Source: Nocardia sputorum (GTDB lineage Bacteria; Actinomycetota; Actinomycetes; Mycobacteriales; Mycobacteriaceae). Taken from it: a stretch of 64,000 nt of DNA. Location of the stretch: NCBI RefSeq assembly GCF_027924405.1, contig NZ_AP026978.1:3534001-3598000 (forward strand), in the 5' to 3' direction. Position numbers and translations under genes: made by a program. The notes beneath the pieces are model-generated. The model ran no database searches and was not told the DNA's origin. It saw nothing but the letters and a program-made list of their open reading frames with translations. The stretch's first letter is position 1; each line of letters begins with the position of its first letter. This document shows, in pieces, positions 35,224 to 43,159 of the stretch.

Positions 35224-35406
35224 CTAGGCTTCTCGCTCACGCTGGTCGCCGTGGTCGTCGGCGGTGGTGTGGTCCGTGCGCGGCACCCGCACCACTCCGC
35301 TGTCGAGGTCGATGTCGAATCGCGGCGCGTGGGTCTGTCCGTCGCTGTCTTCGCTGCCCTCGTGGGTCAGCTTCTTGCCCGGAAACAGCTCCCCGATGAC
35401 GCCCAT
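35224..35406 (-). CDS. Small DUF6191-like protein
   Basis: A 60-residue protein starting MGVIGELFPGKKLTHEGS and ending in a charged, likely disordered tail. The opening ELFPGKKHT-like segment and the later DLDSGVVRVP resemble the DUF6191 small-protein family of actinobacteria, of unknown function. TATCGT lies exactly six bases before the ATG, supporting this internal start as a leaderless gene. Confidence 0.6.
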   Translation of the reverse strand: MGVIGELFPGKKLTHEGSEDSDGQTHAPRFDIDLDSGVVRVPRTDHTTADDHGDQREREA

Positions 35407-35610
35407 ACGATCACGATACGCGTGCGCGGCGGCCTGGACGCCGCCGCGCCGAATGGCTGGTCGCCGCGCGATAGCCGAAGACGGTCCCATTTCGGCACCC
35501 GAGGGGCCGCGGCTCGGTTAGCATCATGTTCTGCTCCTGTCGGCTGAGGACCGCGGCACGGGGGGCACTGGGCGACCGACACTTGTATCGAACGACAGAT
35601 CGGCCACCGC

Positions 35611-35868
35611 ATGGAACAAGACGCCGACCTCGCCCAGGCTCGGGTCTTCTTGGAGTTGCTGACCCGGCAAGCCCGGACCTTGGCGCGGGACATCGAATTC
35701 TCCTACCGTGGCGATCCCGCCGTGCGGCACCAGTTGCACAGCGAACTGTGCGTCGTGCGCCGCTATATCGAGCGGCTGCACCGTAGGTTCCCGGAAACCG
35801 CCGGGCCACAGGGCGATCGGCGGCTGGTCGCGGTCCAGGGCGTCGGGGGACGCCGGACGCTGGGCTGA
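35611..35868 (+). CDS. Small hypothetical helical protein
   Basis: An 85-residue frame whose first 65 residues form amphipathic helices (ARVFLELLTRQARTLARDIEF and LHSELCVVRRYIERLHRRF). I do not recognise a family. No Shine-Dalgarno or leaderless hexamer is clear, so the start is uncertain. Codon bias and helix periodicity favour a real gene. Confidence 0.5.
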   Translation: MEQDADLAQARVFLELLTRQARTLARDIEFSYRGDPAVRHQLHSELCVVRRYIERLHRRFPETAGPQGDRRLVAVQGVGGRRTLG

Positions 35869-35889
35869 GCGGCCGGAACCGTGCCGATC

Positions 35890-36528
35890 TCAGCGTCCGG
35901 GCGCGGTGGCGGCGTGCTCGGGGACGGGCACGGTGAGCATGGCGACGATCATGTCCACGATTTCCGCGGCGTCCCCGGGATGGGCGGTGCGGACTCCCGA
36001 TTCCAGGGTGCGCTCGTAGTCGGCGATCAAGGCGAACATGACGGTGGCCATGGTCTCCAGGCGCTGCCTGCGCAGCTGCCGCGGCAGGCCGGTCAGCGCC
36101 GCGTCCAGGCGGGTGGCGATGATGCGGACCGCGGCGCGGTCGGCGTCCGCGAGGCGGTGCGCGTCGGCCACCACGGGGTGGGTGCGCACGACTTCCAGGA
36201 ACCGGCCCAGGTGGGTGACCCGGTCGTGGCCGAGCAGTTCGAGGATCGGTGTCGCGAGCATCGCGACGAGGGCGTGCACGTCGTTGGCGCGGCCGTCGGC
36301 TTCGTGGGCGGCCAGCAGTTGCATGCGCCGCTGTTCGAGCCAGTTCATCCGGCGTTCGACGATGGCCTCGATCAGGCCGGTGCGCGAATCGAAGTAGTAG
36401 TGGACCGCGGAGTTGTTGCGCTGGCCAGCGGCCGCGGCGATGTCGCGCAGCGGCACGTCGACGCCGCGTTCGGCGATGAGGCGTTCCCCGGCGTCGAGCA
36501 AGGCGGTGCGCGATGCGTCGCTCGGCAT
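35890..36528 (-). CDS. TetR family transcriptional regulator
   Basis: A 212-residue TetR regulator. The HTH RDIAAAAGQRNNSAVHYYFDSR (residues about 28-49) carries the NNSAVHYYF variant seen in regulators of SDR/lipid genes. TACAGT lies exactly six bases before the ATG, so it is probably leaderless. It is divergent from an SDR-VOC-LLM gene set, with a 60-base shared control region holding two TAAACAC boxes. It most likely represses both directions. Confidence 0.9.
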   Translation of the reverse strand: MPSDASRTALLDAGERLIAERGVDVPLRDIAAAAGQRNNSAVHYYFDSRTGLIEAIVERRMNWLEQRRMQLLAAHEADGRANDVHALVAMLATPILELLGHDRVTHLGRFLEVVRTHPVVADAHRLADADRAAVRIIATRLDAALTGLPRQLRRQRLETMATVMFALIADYERTLESGVRTAHPGDAAEIVDMIVAMLTVPVPEHAATAPGR

Positions 36529-36540
36529 ATCCGCACTGTA

Positions 36541-36572
36541 CTAAACACTGGTATTGACGATGTTAAACACAG
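36541..36572. promoter_or_regulatory. Divergent control region with direct repeats spaced two helical turns
   Basis: TAAACAC occurs at 36542-36548 and again at 36564-36570, 22 bases apart, so both face the same side of DNA. The first touches the tetR promoter (TACAGT, minus strand). The second lies between TTGACG (36554-36559) and TTAATT (36577-36582), a possible promoter for the SDR gene. Confidence 0.55.
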
Positions 36573-36588
36573 ATGCTTAATTGAACGC

Positions 36589-37353
36589 GTGGTTGATGTG
36601 GCGGTGGTCACCGGTGCCGCGTCCGGTTTGGGCGCCGCGCTGTGCCGCCTGCTGGCCGCACGCGGCGTCGCGGTCGTGGCGGCCGATATCGACGCCGCCG
36701 GGCTGGTCGGGCTGGCCGCCGACACCGCGATCCACACCCAGGTCGTCGACGTCTCCGACGACGATCAGGTGCGCCACCTGATCCACGGCGCGGTGGCCGA
36801 ACTGGGGCGCATCGACTTCCTGTTCAACAACGCGGCCATCCGACTCGGCGGCACCGTCGAGCACATGCCCTTGCCGCAGTGGCAGCGGATCGTGGACGTG
36901 AACCTGTGGGGTGTGGTGCACGGGACGCGGCACGCCTACCCGCTGATGCGCGCGCAAGGTTCCGGGCACATCGTCAACATGGCGTCGCTCGCGGGACTGA
37001 CGCCGGTGTCTCCGTCGGCCGCCTACGCGATGACCGAGCACGCCGTGGTCGGACTGAGCACCGCGCTGCGCGCCGAAGCGGCAGCGTCCGGGGTCAAAGT
37101 GAGCGTGGCGGTGCAAGGCGGGGTCGCGACCGACATCGTCGATTCCGGGATCGACCTGCCCGGGTATTCCTATCGGCAGGCGGCGCGCCGGATGCCGATC
37201 GGGATGATCAGCGCCGAACGGGCCGCGCGGCACATCCTGCGCGGCATGCGCAAGAACAAACCCTACATCGTGTTCCCGCACTACAACAGGGCGGTGATCG
37301 CCGCGCACCGGTGGTGTCCGGGTCTGATGAGCCGTTTCCGGGGGCGCGGATGA
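36589..37353 (+). CDS. SDR family oxidoreductase
   Basis: A 254-residue classical short-chain dehydrogenase. TGAASGLGAALC is the nucleotide-binding TGxxxGxG motif, NNAAIR follows, MASLAG carries the catalytic Ser region. AYAMTEHAV replaces the usual YxxxK: the Tyr is kept but the Lys position is a His, so activity may be altered. GTG 36589 has a putative TTAATT box seven bases upstream and no Shine-Dalgarno. It overlaps the VOC gene by four bases. Alkanal or steroid-like substrates are typical; none is proven. Confidence 0.85.
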   Translation: MVDVAVVTGAASGLGAALCRLLAARGVAVVAADIDAAGLVGLAADTAIHTQVVDVSDDDQVRHLIHGAVAELGRIDFLFNNAAIRLGGTVEHMPLPQWQRIVDVNLWGVVHGTRHAYPLMRAQGSGHIVNMASLAGLTPVSPSAAYAMTEHAVVGLSTALRAEAAASGVKVSVAVQGGVATDIVDSGIDLPGYSYRQAARRMPIGMISAERAARHILRGMRKNKPYIVFPHYNRAVIAAHRWCPGLMSRFRGRG

Positions 37354-37853
37354 TCGCCTGCGGTCCGATCTTCCAACTGTGCTGGGTGGTAGCCGATCTG
37401 GCCGCGGCCTGCCAGGCGTTCACCACCCGGTACGGGGTGGGCGAGTGGTTCACCATCCCGGAGGTCCACTTCGGTCCCGACGCCGCCGAACTGCGCGGCG
37501 CCCCGGCGGAGTACACCATCGCCGTGGCGCTCGGCTATGCCGGTGGCCAGCAGTTGGAGCTGATCGAGCCGCGCGGCGGAGTGAGCCTGTATGCCGAGCA
37601 TCTGGACCGTCTCGGTCCAGGGCTGCATCACGCCGCCTGGGTGCCCGATGACTACGACGCCGCGCTCGCGGAGGCCGCGGCGGCGGGGATCGAGATCGCC
37701 GCGCGCGGACGGTTCGAGGGCGTCGGGATGGAGTTCGCCTATCTCGAGGGCGGGCCGATCGGCTCGCACATCGAATTGCTGCGGTTGTCGCCGGAGATGA
37801 AGGCGCTGTTCGACCACTTGATTCCGGAAGGCTTCACCAACCCATGGCAGTAG
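37350..37853 (+). CDS. VOC family protein
   Basis: A 167-residue glyoxalase/bleomycin-resistance fold protein. FQLCWVVADLAAACQAF starts the first module, QLELIEP gives a metal-ligand Glu, and GLHHAAWVPDDYDAAL starts the second module with a His. Such proteins often act as epimerases, isomerases or dioxygenases. ATGA overlap with the SDR stop indicates coupled translation and a shared pathway. Confidence 0.82.
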   Translation: MIACGPIFQLCWVVADLAAACQAFTTRYGVGEWFTIPEVHFGPDAAELRGAPAEYTIAVALGYAGGQQLELIEPRGGVSLYAEHLDRLGPGLHHAAWVPDDYDAALAEAAAAGIEIAARGRFEGVGMEFAYLEGGPIGSHIELLRLSPEMKALFDHLIPEGFTNPWQ

Positions 37854-38004
37854 GCGGTGATCTCCTGGGCGGCCTCGGCAACTGCCGGGGCGGCTCGGGT
37901 CCGCTTGCGGCCTTTTCCTCTCCCGTTCCGGTCACGGCCCGCTGCGGCGGGTACCGGCGCCGGGACCCGCGCGGCGCGCTGGACGCGCCAGGAAGGCGAG
38001 CATC

Positions 38005-38880
38005 ATGCGTTTCACCTACGCCGAGACGATGACCGATCCGTCGTATTACCTCGCTCTCGCCAAAGCCGCCGAGGAGGCGGGCTACACCTCCATGGCCGTG
38101 GCCGACAGCGTGGCGTATCCGAAGGAATCCGACGCGAAGTACCCCTACACCCCCGACGGCAGCCGTGAATTCCTGGAGGACAAGCCGTTCGTGGAGGCGT
38201 TCGTGCTCAGCGCGGCGATGGCGGCGGTGACCACCACGTTGCGTTTCACGCCGTTCGTGCTGAAGCTGCCGATCCGGCCGCCCGTGCTGGTGGCCAAGCA
38301 GGCCGCCTCGGTGGCCGCGCTGAGCGGCAACCGGTTCGGGCTCGGCGTCGGCATCAGCCCGTGGCCGGACGACTTCGAGATCATGGGGGTGCCGTTCGAC
38401 AAGCGCGGCGCGCGGATGGACGAGTGCATCGATATCGTGCGCGGGCTCTCGGCGGGCGGCTACTTCGAATACCACGGGCAGTTCTACGACATTCCGCCGA
38501 TCAAGATCAGCCCGGTGCCGACCGAGCCGGTGCCGATCCTGGTCGGCGGGCACAGCAAACCCGCGTTGCGGCGGGCCGCGCAGCGTGGTGACGGGTGGAT
38601 GCACGCGGGTGGCGACGGCGCCGAACTGGACCGGCTGCTGGCCGAACTGGACGCGCTGCGCGCGGAGTACGGCACCCGCAAGGATTTCGAGGTGCACGTC
38701 ATCTCGCTGGACGGTTTCACCGTCGACGGCATCAAACGACTCGAGGACAAAGGGGTCACCGACGTGATCGTCGGCTTCCGGCTGCCTTACACCACCGAGC
38801 AGGACACCGAGCCGCTGGAGACGAAGATCGCCAACCTGTCGCGCTTCGCCGAGAAGGTCATCGCACGCGTCAACCGGTGA
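38005..38880 (+). CDS. LLM-class (likely F420-dependent) oxidoreductase
   Basis: A 291-residue luciferase-like TIM-barrel protein. The start RFTYAETMTDPSYYLALAKAAEEAGY, the conserved GNRFGLGVGISPWPDDFEIMGV and PVPILVGGHSKPALRRAA match TIGR03619-type F420-dependent oxidoreductases. GGAAGGCGAG supplies the ribosome site. It lies 151 bases after the VOC gene on the same strand and is probably part of the TetR-controlled cluster, likely reducing or oxidising the same metabolite as the SDR. Confidence 0.85.
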   Translation: MRFTYAETMTDPSYYLALAKAAEEAGYTSMAVADSVAYPKESDAKYPYTPDGSREFLEDKPFVEAFVLSAAMAAVTTTLRFTPFVLKLPIRPPVLVAKQAASVAALSGNRFGLGVGISPWPDDFEIMGVPFDKRGARMDECIDIVRGLSAGGYFEYHGQFYDIPPIKISPVPTEPVPILVGGHSKPALRRAAQRGDGWMHAGGDGAELDRLLAELDALRAEYGTRKDFEVHVISLDGFTVDGIKRLEDKGVTDVIVGFRLPYTTEQDTEPLETKIANLSRFAEKVIARVNR

Positions 38881-38893
38881 GGCCGGCCGCGGG

Positions 38894-39757
38894 TCACGAC
38901 GCGAGCGCCGCGGCGGCCGCCGCGAGGGTCTGCGCCCGGTAACCGGCGCCGAACAGCACGACGTGCACCAGCAGCGGATGCAACTGATGCAGCGGCGTGC
39001 GGGCGCGCCACCCGTCGGCGAGCGGGCGGGTCTCGTGGTAGGCGGCCTGGATGCGGTCCAGGTGCGCGGCGCCGAAAAGGGCGAGCATGGCCAGGTCGGT
39101 CTCGCGGTGACCTGCGTGCGCGGCCGGGTCGACGAGCATGGCCCGTTCCGGGGTCCACAGGATGTTGCCCGACCACAGGTCGCCGTGGAGGCGGGCCGGT
39201 GGTTCGGGCGGCCCCGCCAGCTCGTCGATGCGGTCGATGACGCGCTCGATCAGGCGGGTTCCCTCGGCGCCGAGCGCACCGGCCGCCCGGGACAGGTAGG
39301 GCGCGAGGCGATGTTCGGCGTACCACCGCGACCATGGTCCGTCCGTCGGGGTGTTCGGCAGCGGCAGGCTCGCGATCCAGCCTTCCCACGGCGCCCCGAA
39401 CTGCTCGGATCCGCCGGCGTGCAGCGCGGCCAGTTCCCGGCCCAGCCGCTCGGCGGCCGTGGGCGTGGGGCCGGTCTCCCGCAGCCATGGCAGCACCAGC
39501 ATCCGCTCGTCGGCCGCCAGCACCTCCGGCAGTAAGGCGCCGTCGCCTGCCGGGCCCGGCGCGGCGCTGCGCAGCCAGGTCAGTCCCGCCGCTTCGGCCG
39601 CGAAGACGGGCGTCGGGCCGTCCGAGGCCTTCACGAAGACGATCCGGCCGTCGGTCAGTTCGGCGCGGTGCAGCGTCCAGGCATGGCTGGCGCCGAGATC
39701 GGTGACGGTGCGAATCGGCGCCGCCAGCAGGGCCGACAGGTGGGCGGCGCGGCTCAC
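38894..39757 (-). CDS. Fructosamine kinase family protein
   Basis: A 287-residue protein-kinase-like phosphotransferase of the fructosamine-3-kinase/APH superfamily. FVKASDG is the ATP-binding Lys strand, ARLHGDLWSGNILW near residue 187 is the catalytic HGDxxxxN loop, and LVDPAAHAGHRETDLAML is the DxD-like metal segment. It may remove glycation adducts by phosphorylating ketosamines. GTG 39757 overlaps the regulator gene stop by four bases (GTGA), so it is translationally coupled to the XRE regulator. Confidence 0.87.
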   Translation of the reverse strand: MSRAAHLSALLAAPIRTVTDLGASHAWTLHRAELTDGRIVFVKASDGPTPVFAAEAAGLTWLRSAAPGPAGDGALLPEVLAADERMLVLPWLRETGPTPTAAERLGRELAALHAGGSEQFGAPWEGWIASLPLPNTPTDGPWSRWYAEHRLAPYLSRAAGALGAEGTRLIERVIDRIDELAGPPEPPARLHGDLWSGNILWTPERAMLVDPAAHAGHRETDLAMLALFGAAHLDRIQAAYHETRPLADGWRARTPLHQLHPLLVHVVLFGAGYRAQTLAAAAAALAS

Positions 39758-40533
39758 CGGACGCCCGCGGTGAGCCGTTTCATGGTGTCCTCGTCGGCGG
39801 GGAAGAACGATTCGATGGCCAGTTCGGCGACGGTGACGTTCATCGGGGTGCCGAACACCGTCGTGACACTGAGGAACGACAACTCGTCGCCGTCGTGGTC
39901 GATCCGCAGGGGAACCACCGCCTGGTCGGGTTCGGGGACGGCGAGTTCCACTTCGCCGCCGGGGTAGGACCGCAGTTCCTCGAGCAGGTCGGCCAGGTCC
40001 CGGGATCCGGTGACCTCGGCCTGGCGCGCCAGACGGGCGAAGATGTGGCCGCGCCATTCGGCGAGGTTGCGGATGCGCCCGGCCATGCCGTCGGGGTGCA
40101 GGCTCAGCCGCAGGGCGTTCACCGGCGGTTGCGTCAATGCCGGATCGATGCCGGCGATGAGGACGGCCACGCCGCTGTTGGCGTCGATCATCGTCCAGTT
40201 CTGGTCGATGGCCAGCGCGGGGTAGGGCTCGTGGCCGGCCAGGATCTGGCGCATCGCGCCGCGGACGGCGTCCATGGCCGGGGTGTCCAGGCCGGGCTGT
40301 GCGTAGGCCGGGGCGTAGCCCGCGGCCAGCAGGACGCGGTTGCGTTCGCGCAACGGGATCTCCAGATGCTCGGACAGATGCACGATCATCGTCCGGCTGG
40401 GGGTAGCGCGTCCGGTCTCGATGAAGCTGAGGTGCCGCGCCGAGGTGTCGGCTCGTCCGGCCAGCTCCAGCTGGCTCAGCCTGCGTTCCAGGCGCCAATG
40501 TCGCAGCAGGTCACCTGCCGTCGGGGTACTCAC
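39754..40533 (-). CDS. XRE-family regulator with MmyB-like ligand domain
   Basis: A 259-residue regulator. The N-terminal HTH is RRLSQLELAGRADTSARHLSFIETGRATPS (residues about 17-46). The rest is an MmyB-like PAS-type ligand domain (LAIDQNWTMIDANSGVAVLI). Actinobacterial members bind fatty acids or similar ligands in known cases. GTG start with TAGGAT exactly six bases upstream and no Shine-Dalgarno. Heads an operon with the fructosamine-kinase-like gene. Confidence 0.9.
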   Translation of the reverse strand: MSTPTAGDLLRHWRLERRLSQLELAGRADTSARHLSFIETGRATPSRTMIVHLSEHLEIPLRERNRVLLAAGYAPAYAQPGLDTPAMDAVRGAMRQILAGHEPYPALAIDQNWTMIDANSGVAVLIAGIDPALTQPPVNALRLSLHPDGMAGRIRNLAEWRGHIFARLARQAEVTGSRDLADLLEELRSYPGGEVELAVPEPDQAVVPLRIDHDGDELSFLSVTTVFGTPMNVTVAELAIESFFPADEDTMKRLTAGVR

Positions 40534-40639
40534 GCCCCGATCCTACGAACGGCCGCCCGGCGTGGCCATTACCTCGCGGGTAATCGACAGCGCTACCCGG
40601 CGGCGCCGTTCTCGACCACGCCGGGCAGGACGCGCGTCA

Positions 40640-40664
40640 CCGGCCGGAATGCTGTTCCGGCCGG
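40640..40664 (-). terminator. Hairpin terminator after the ABM-like gene
   Basis: Perfect 10-bp stem CCGGCCGGAA (40640-40649) and TTCCGGCCGG (40655-40664) with a five-base loop, 13 bases beyond the minus-strand stop at 40678. Confidence 0.75.
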
Positions 40665-40677
40665 ATCCACTGTGCGA

Positions 40678-41301
40678 TCAGGCCATCTCGGGGACGCGCA
40701 GGTGCGCGAAGGCCAGATCGAACTCCCCCACCTCCAGGACGTTGGCCCCAACCCGCTGGGTCGCCGTCGCCCTGATCCGATTGGTCTGCTCGCGGCTGCC
40801 GTCCATCGCCTCCCGGTTCTCCCACACCGTCGCGCCGACGGCTCGGCCGCTGTCCCGGTCGATGAACAGGCTGGCGCTGCAGAACCCGTCGAGCATCTCC
40901 GTCTGCGGCAGCACTTCGTTCTTGAATGTGTCGGCCAGCCGATCGAGCTGGCCCGGATCCACCTGAACCCACGTGCACCGGGTGCAGGAGCCGTCGCCGG
41001 CCGGATGGTCGCGGTGCATCACCGCGATCTCCCACTCCTCCACCCGCTCGGCCCGCCCGCCGAGCCGCCGGGCCATGCCCTCGCGCAGTGGCTGGACGCG
41101 CCCTCTGCTGGCGTGCAGAGCCTCCTCGGTCTCCCACGAGGTCGTGGCGATGCAGCGTCCCGTCGACCGGTCGGCCATCAGGGACAAACCGACCCACCCC
41201 TGGATCTCGGGCAGATTCGGCATCAATTCATCGCGCAGATACGCGAGCCCGTCGTCGATCGATGACGGCTGGGCCGCGATGGTGCTGGAACGTGCGTACA
41301 C
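40678..41301 (-). CDS. Tandem dimeric alpha/beta-barrel (ABM-like) protein
   Basis: A 207-residue protein made of two copies of a ferredoxin-like module. LRDELMPNLPEIQGWVGLSLMADRSTGRCIATTSWETEEAL in the first half parallels FKNEVLPQTEMLDGFCSASLFIDRDSGRAVGATVWENREAM in the second; each ends in a short helix and a strand with a conserved Glu. This is the antibiotic-biosynthesis-monooxygenase/DUF fold; no catalytic role is shown. The GTG start is preceded by GGGAGG. Followed by a hairpin terminator. Confidence 0.72.
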   Translation of the reverse strand: MYARSSTIAAQPSSIDDGLAYLRDELMPNLPEIQGWVGLSLMADRSTGRCIATTSWETEEALHASRGRVQPLREGMARRLGGRAERVEEWEIAVMHRDHPAGDGSCTRCTWVQVDPGQLDRLADTFKNEVLPQTEMLDGFCSASLFIDRDSGRAVGATVWENREAMDGSREQTNRIRATATQRVGANVLEVGEFDLAFAHLRVPEMA

Positions 41302-41437
41302 GGGCCACCTCCCGCCCTGTCAGGGTGGCGCCCCGGTGGCGCCACCGGACATACTCACCTTCCTCCAGCCCGCGTCCGCACGCAATGCCCGCCTGCACCC
41401 GCGGATCGCCTGCCCGAGCCTGCCGTACCCTGGGGCG

Positions 41438-41818
41438 ATGACCGACCCGGTGCCGCTCGAGGATTCCGAGTCGCTGCGGCTGGCGCGCCTGTTCCTCGAT
41501 GCCACAGTGGATCTCGTGATCGACCGGCCCTACGGAAGCCATCACCCCCGGTGCGGATTCCGCTACCTCGCCAACTACGGCTACGTCCCGCTCACCCGCG
41601 CCCCCGATGGGCAGGAACTCGACGCGTACTTCCTCGGACCGGCCGAACCGATGGTCTTCGCACGGGGACGCTGCGTCGGGATCATCCACCGGTTCTACGA
41701 CGATGACGACAAGCTTCTGATCGTCCCGAGCGCAGATCCGGTCCTGGACGACGCGGCGATCCATCAGGCCGTCGCGTTCCAGGAGACCCCAGGTCACTAC
41801 GTCCTCGTACGGAGCTGA
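41438..41818 (+). CDS. Inorganic-pyrophosphatase-like protein
   Basis: A 126-residue protein related to family I inorganic pyrophosphatases but shorter. ANYGYVPLTRAPDGQELDAYFLG matches the substrate-binding YGxxP...DxxExDA segment, and FYDDDDKLLIVP the later metal segment. Probably a small phosphohydrolase. TACCCT (41426-41431) lies six bases before the ATG, so it is probably leaderless; divergent from the ABM-like gene. Confidence 0.75.
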   Translation: MTDPVPLEDSESLRLARLFLDATVDLVIDRPYGSHHPRCGFRYLANYGYVPLTRAPDGQELDAYFLGPAEPMVFARGRCVGIIHRFYDDDDKLLIVPSADPVLDDAAIHQAVAFQETPGHYVLVRS

Positions 41819-41826
41819 CCGGTGCC

Positions 41827-41851
41827 GATTGGGCGCGCGGATACCGGGTAG
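41827..41851 (+). promoter_or_regulatory. SigF/SigB-type promoter (GATT-N15-GGGTAG)
   Basis: GATT (41827-41830), a 15-base spacer and GGGTAG (41846-41851), nine bases before the small ORF at 41861. Matches the stress-sigma pattern seen at five other genes in this region. Confidence 0.65.
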
Positions 41852-41860
41852 GTCCCGGGC

Positions 41861-41977
41861 ATGGAACTGTTGGTGATTCTCGGACTCGCGGTGCTCGTCG
41901 GCGCGGTGATCCTCTATCAAAAGAGGTCCGGCAAACGGCCCGGCGCACCCGAGGTACCCGGCAACGACGGCGAGTAG
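41861..41977 (+). CDS. Small single-span membrane protein, 38 residues
   Basis: A 38-codon frame, ATG to TAG. LLVILGLAVLVGAVILY is a clear transmembrane helix, followed by a basic QKRSGKR stop-transfer and a short tail. It starts nine bases after a SigF/SigB-type -10 box, so the leader is very short. The DUF6480 gene follows nine bases after the stop. Likely a stress-induced small membrane protein. Confidence 0.6.
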   Translation: MELLVILGLAVLVGAVILYQKRSGKRPGAPEVPGNDGE

Positions 41978-41986
41978 GGAGCGGCT

Positions 41987-42217
41987 ATGAGCGCGATGGA
42001 TCCCGATCCCGCGAAAACACCCGATCTGGAACCCGGCGGCGGAGTGCCGCCGGGCGCCACGCCCCCGGACACGCCGCAGACCTCCGGGCTGTCGGCGCCG
42101 GAGCCCAGCACCAGACACCACTTCCCCGTCACCGGGGTCGTGGCGATGCTCATCGGGGCGGTGGTGATCCTGCTCTTCGTCGCCGCGGCGGTCGGCATCG
42201 TGGTGTCGATGCTGTGA
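41987..42217 (+). CDS. DUF6480 family small membrane protein
   Basis: A 76-residue protein with the DUF6480 signature DPDPAKTPDLEPGGGVPPGATPP, a disordered linker and one C-terminal transmembrane helix (VVAMLIGAVVILLFVAAAVGIV). Function unknown; the family is frequent near actinobacterial stress genes. Nine bases after the 38-residue membrane protein and probably under the same promoter at 41827. Followed by a strong bidirectional terminator. Confidence 0.8.
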   Translation: MSAMDPDPAKTPDLEPGGGVPPGATPPDTPQTSGLSAPEPSTRHHFPVTGVVAMLIGAVVILLFVAAAVGIVVSML

Positions 42218-42228
42218 CCGGTGCCCCG

Positions 42229-42260
42229 ACGGTCGGCCGCTCGGACGTGCGGCCGACCGT
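42229..42260. terminator. Bidirectional hairpin terminator
   Basis: Perfect 12-bp stem ACGGTCGGCCGC (42229-42240) and GCGGCCGACCGT (42249-42260), eight-base loop, between convergent DUF6480 and SDR genes. Confidence 0.88.
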
Positions 42261-42280
42261 GGGTCAGCGTGCGCGCACTC

Positions 42281-43120
42281 TCACAGGATCGGCCTGCCCC
42301 CGGTGACCGCGATGCGGGCGCCGGAGACGTAGCTGCCGTCGTCGGAGGCCAGCATGACGTAGGTGGGGGCCAGTTCGGCCGGCTGACCGGCACGACCCAG
42401 CGGGGTATCGTCGCCGAATTTCGCGACCTTCTCCACCGGCATCGTGGCCGGGATCAACGGGGTCCAGATCGGGCCCGGCGCGACGCTGTTGACCCGGATC
42501 CCGCGTTCGCCCAGCAGCTGCGCGAGGCTGGCGGAGAAATTCGCGATGGCGGCTTTGGTCGCCGCGTACGGAGCCAGGGTGGGTGAGGGCATGTCGGAGT
42601 TGACCGAGGAGCTGCCGATGATCGACGAGCCGGGGGGCATGTGCGGCAGCGCCGCCTTCACCAGATAGAAGTAGGCGTTGATGTTCAGTTTGACGGTGTG
42701 CTCGAATTCCTCGTCGCTGATCTCCTCGAGCGTCTCGTGCGTCATCTGGAACGCCGCGTTGCTCACCAGGACGTCGATCTTCCCGAATTCGCGCACCGCA
42801 CGGTCGATGACGGCGCGGCAGTGCGCGGCCTCGGACAGGTCGCCGGGCACGAGCACGGCTTTGCGTCCGGCCTGCGTCACCAGGTCGGCGACCTGTTTGG
42901 CGTCCTCGTCCTCGTCGAGGTAGGAGATGAGCACATCCGCGCCCTCGCGCGCGTAGGCGATCGCCACCGCCCGTCCGATGCCGCTGTCGGCGCCGGTGAT
43001 GACGGCGGCTTTGCCGGTCAACTTCCCGGAGCCGCGGTAGCTGTCCTCACCGCAGTCCGGGACCGGGGTCATCCTGGCCTGGATACCAGGGACGTCTTGC
43101 TGCTGTTCGGGAAAACCCAT
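42281..43120 (-). CDS. SDR family oxidoreductase (general stress protein 39 / YghA-like)
   Basis: A 279-residue short-chain dehydrogenase with the extended N-terminus of the GSP39/YghA group. TGADSGIGRAVA binds NAD(P), NAAFQ follows, SSSVNSD carries the catalytic Ser and YAATKAAIANF the Tyr and Lys. Members are induced by general stress in Bacillus. AGGAGGAAGAG precedes the ATG. Last gene of a minus-strand run P-ATPase - ThDP enzyme - hemerythrin - SDR. Confidence 0.9.
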   Translation of the reverse strand: MGFPEQQQDVPGIQARMTPVPDCGEDSYRGSGKLTGKAAVITGADSGIGRAVAIAYAREGADVLISYLDEDEDAKQVADLVTQAGRKAVLVPGDLSEAAHCRAVIDRAVREFGKIDVLVSNAAFQMTHETLEEISDEEFEHTVKLNINAYFYLVKAALPHMPPGSSIIGSSSVNSDMPSPTLAPYAATKAAIANFSASLAQLLGERGIRVNSVAPGPIWTPLIPATMPVEKVAKFGDDTPLGRAGQPAELAPTYVMLASDDGSYVSGARIAVTGGRPIL

Positions 43121-43159
43121 GTCGTCTCTTCCTCCTGTGCACTTCGGCGCTACGGGTGA

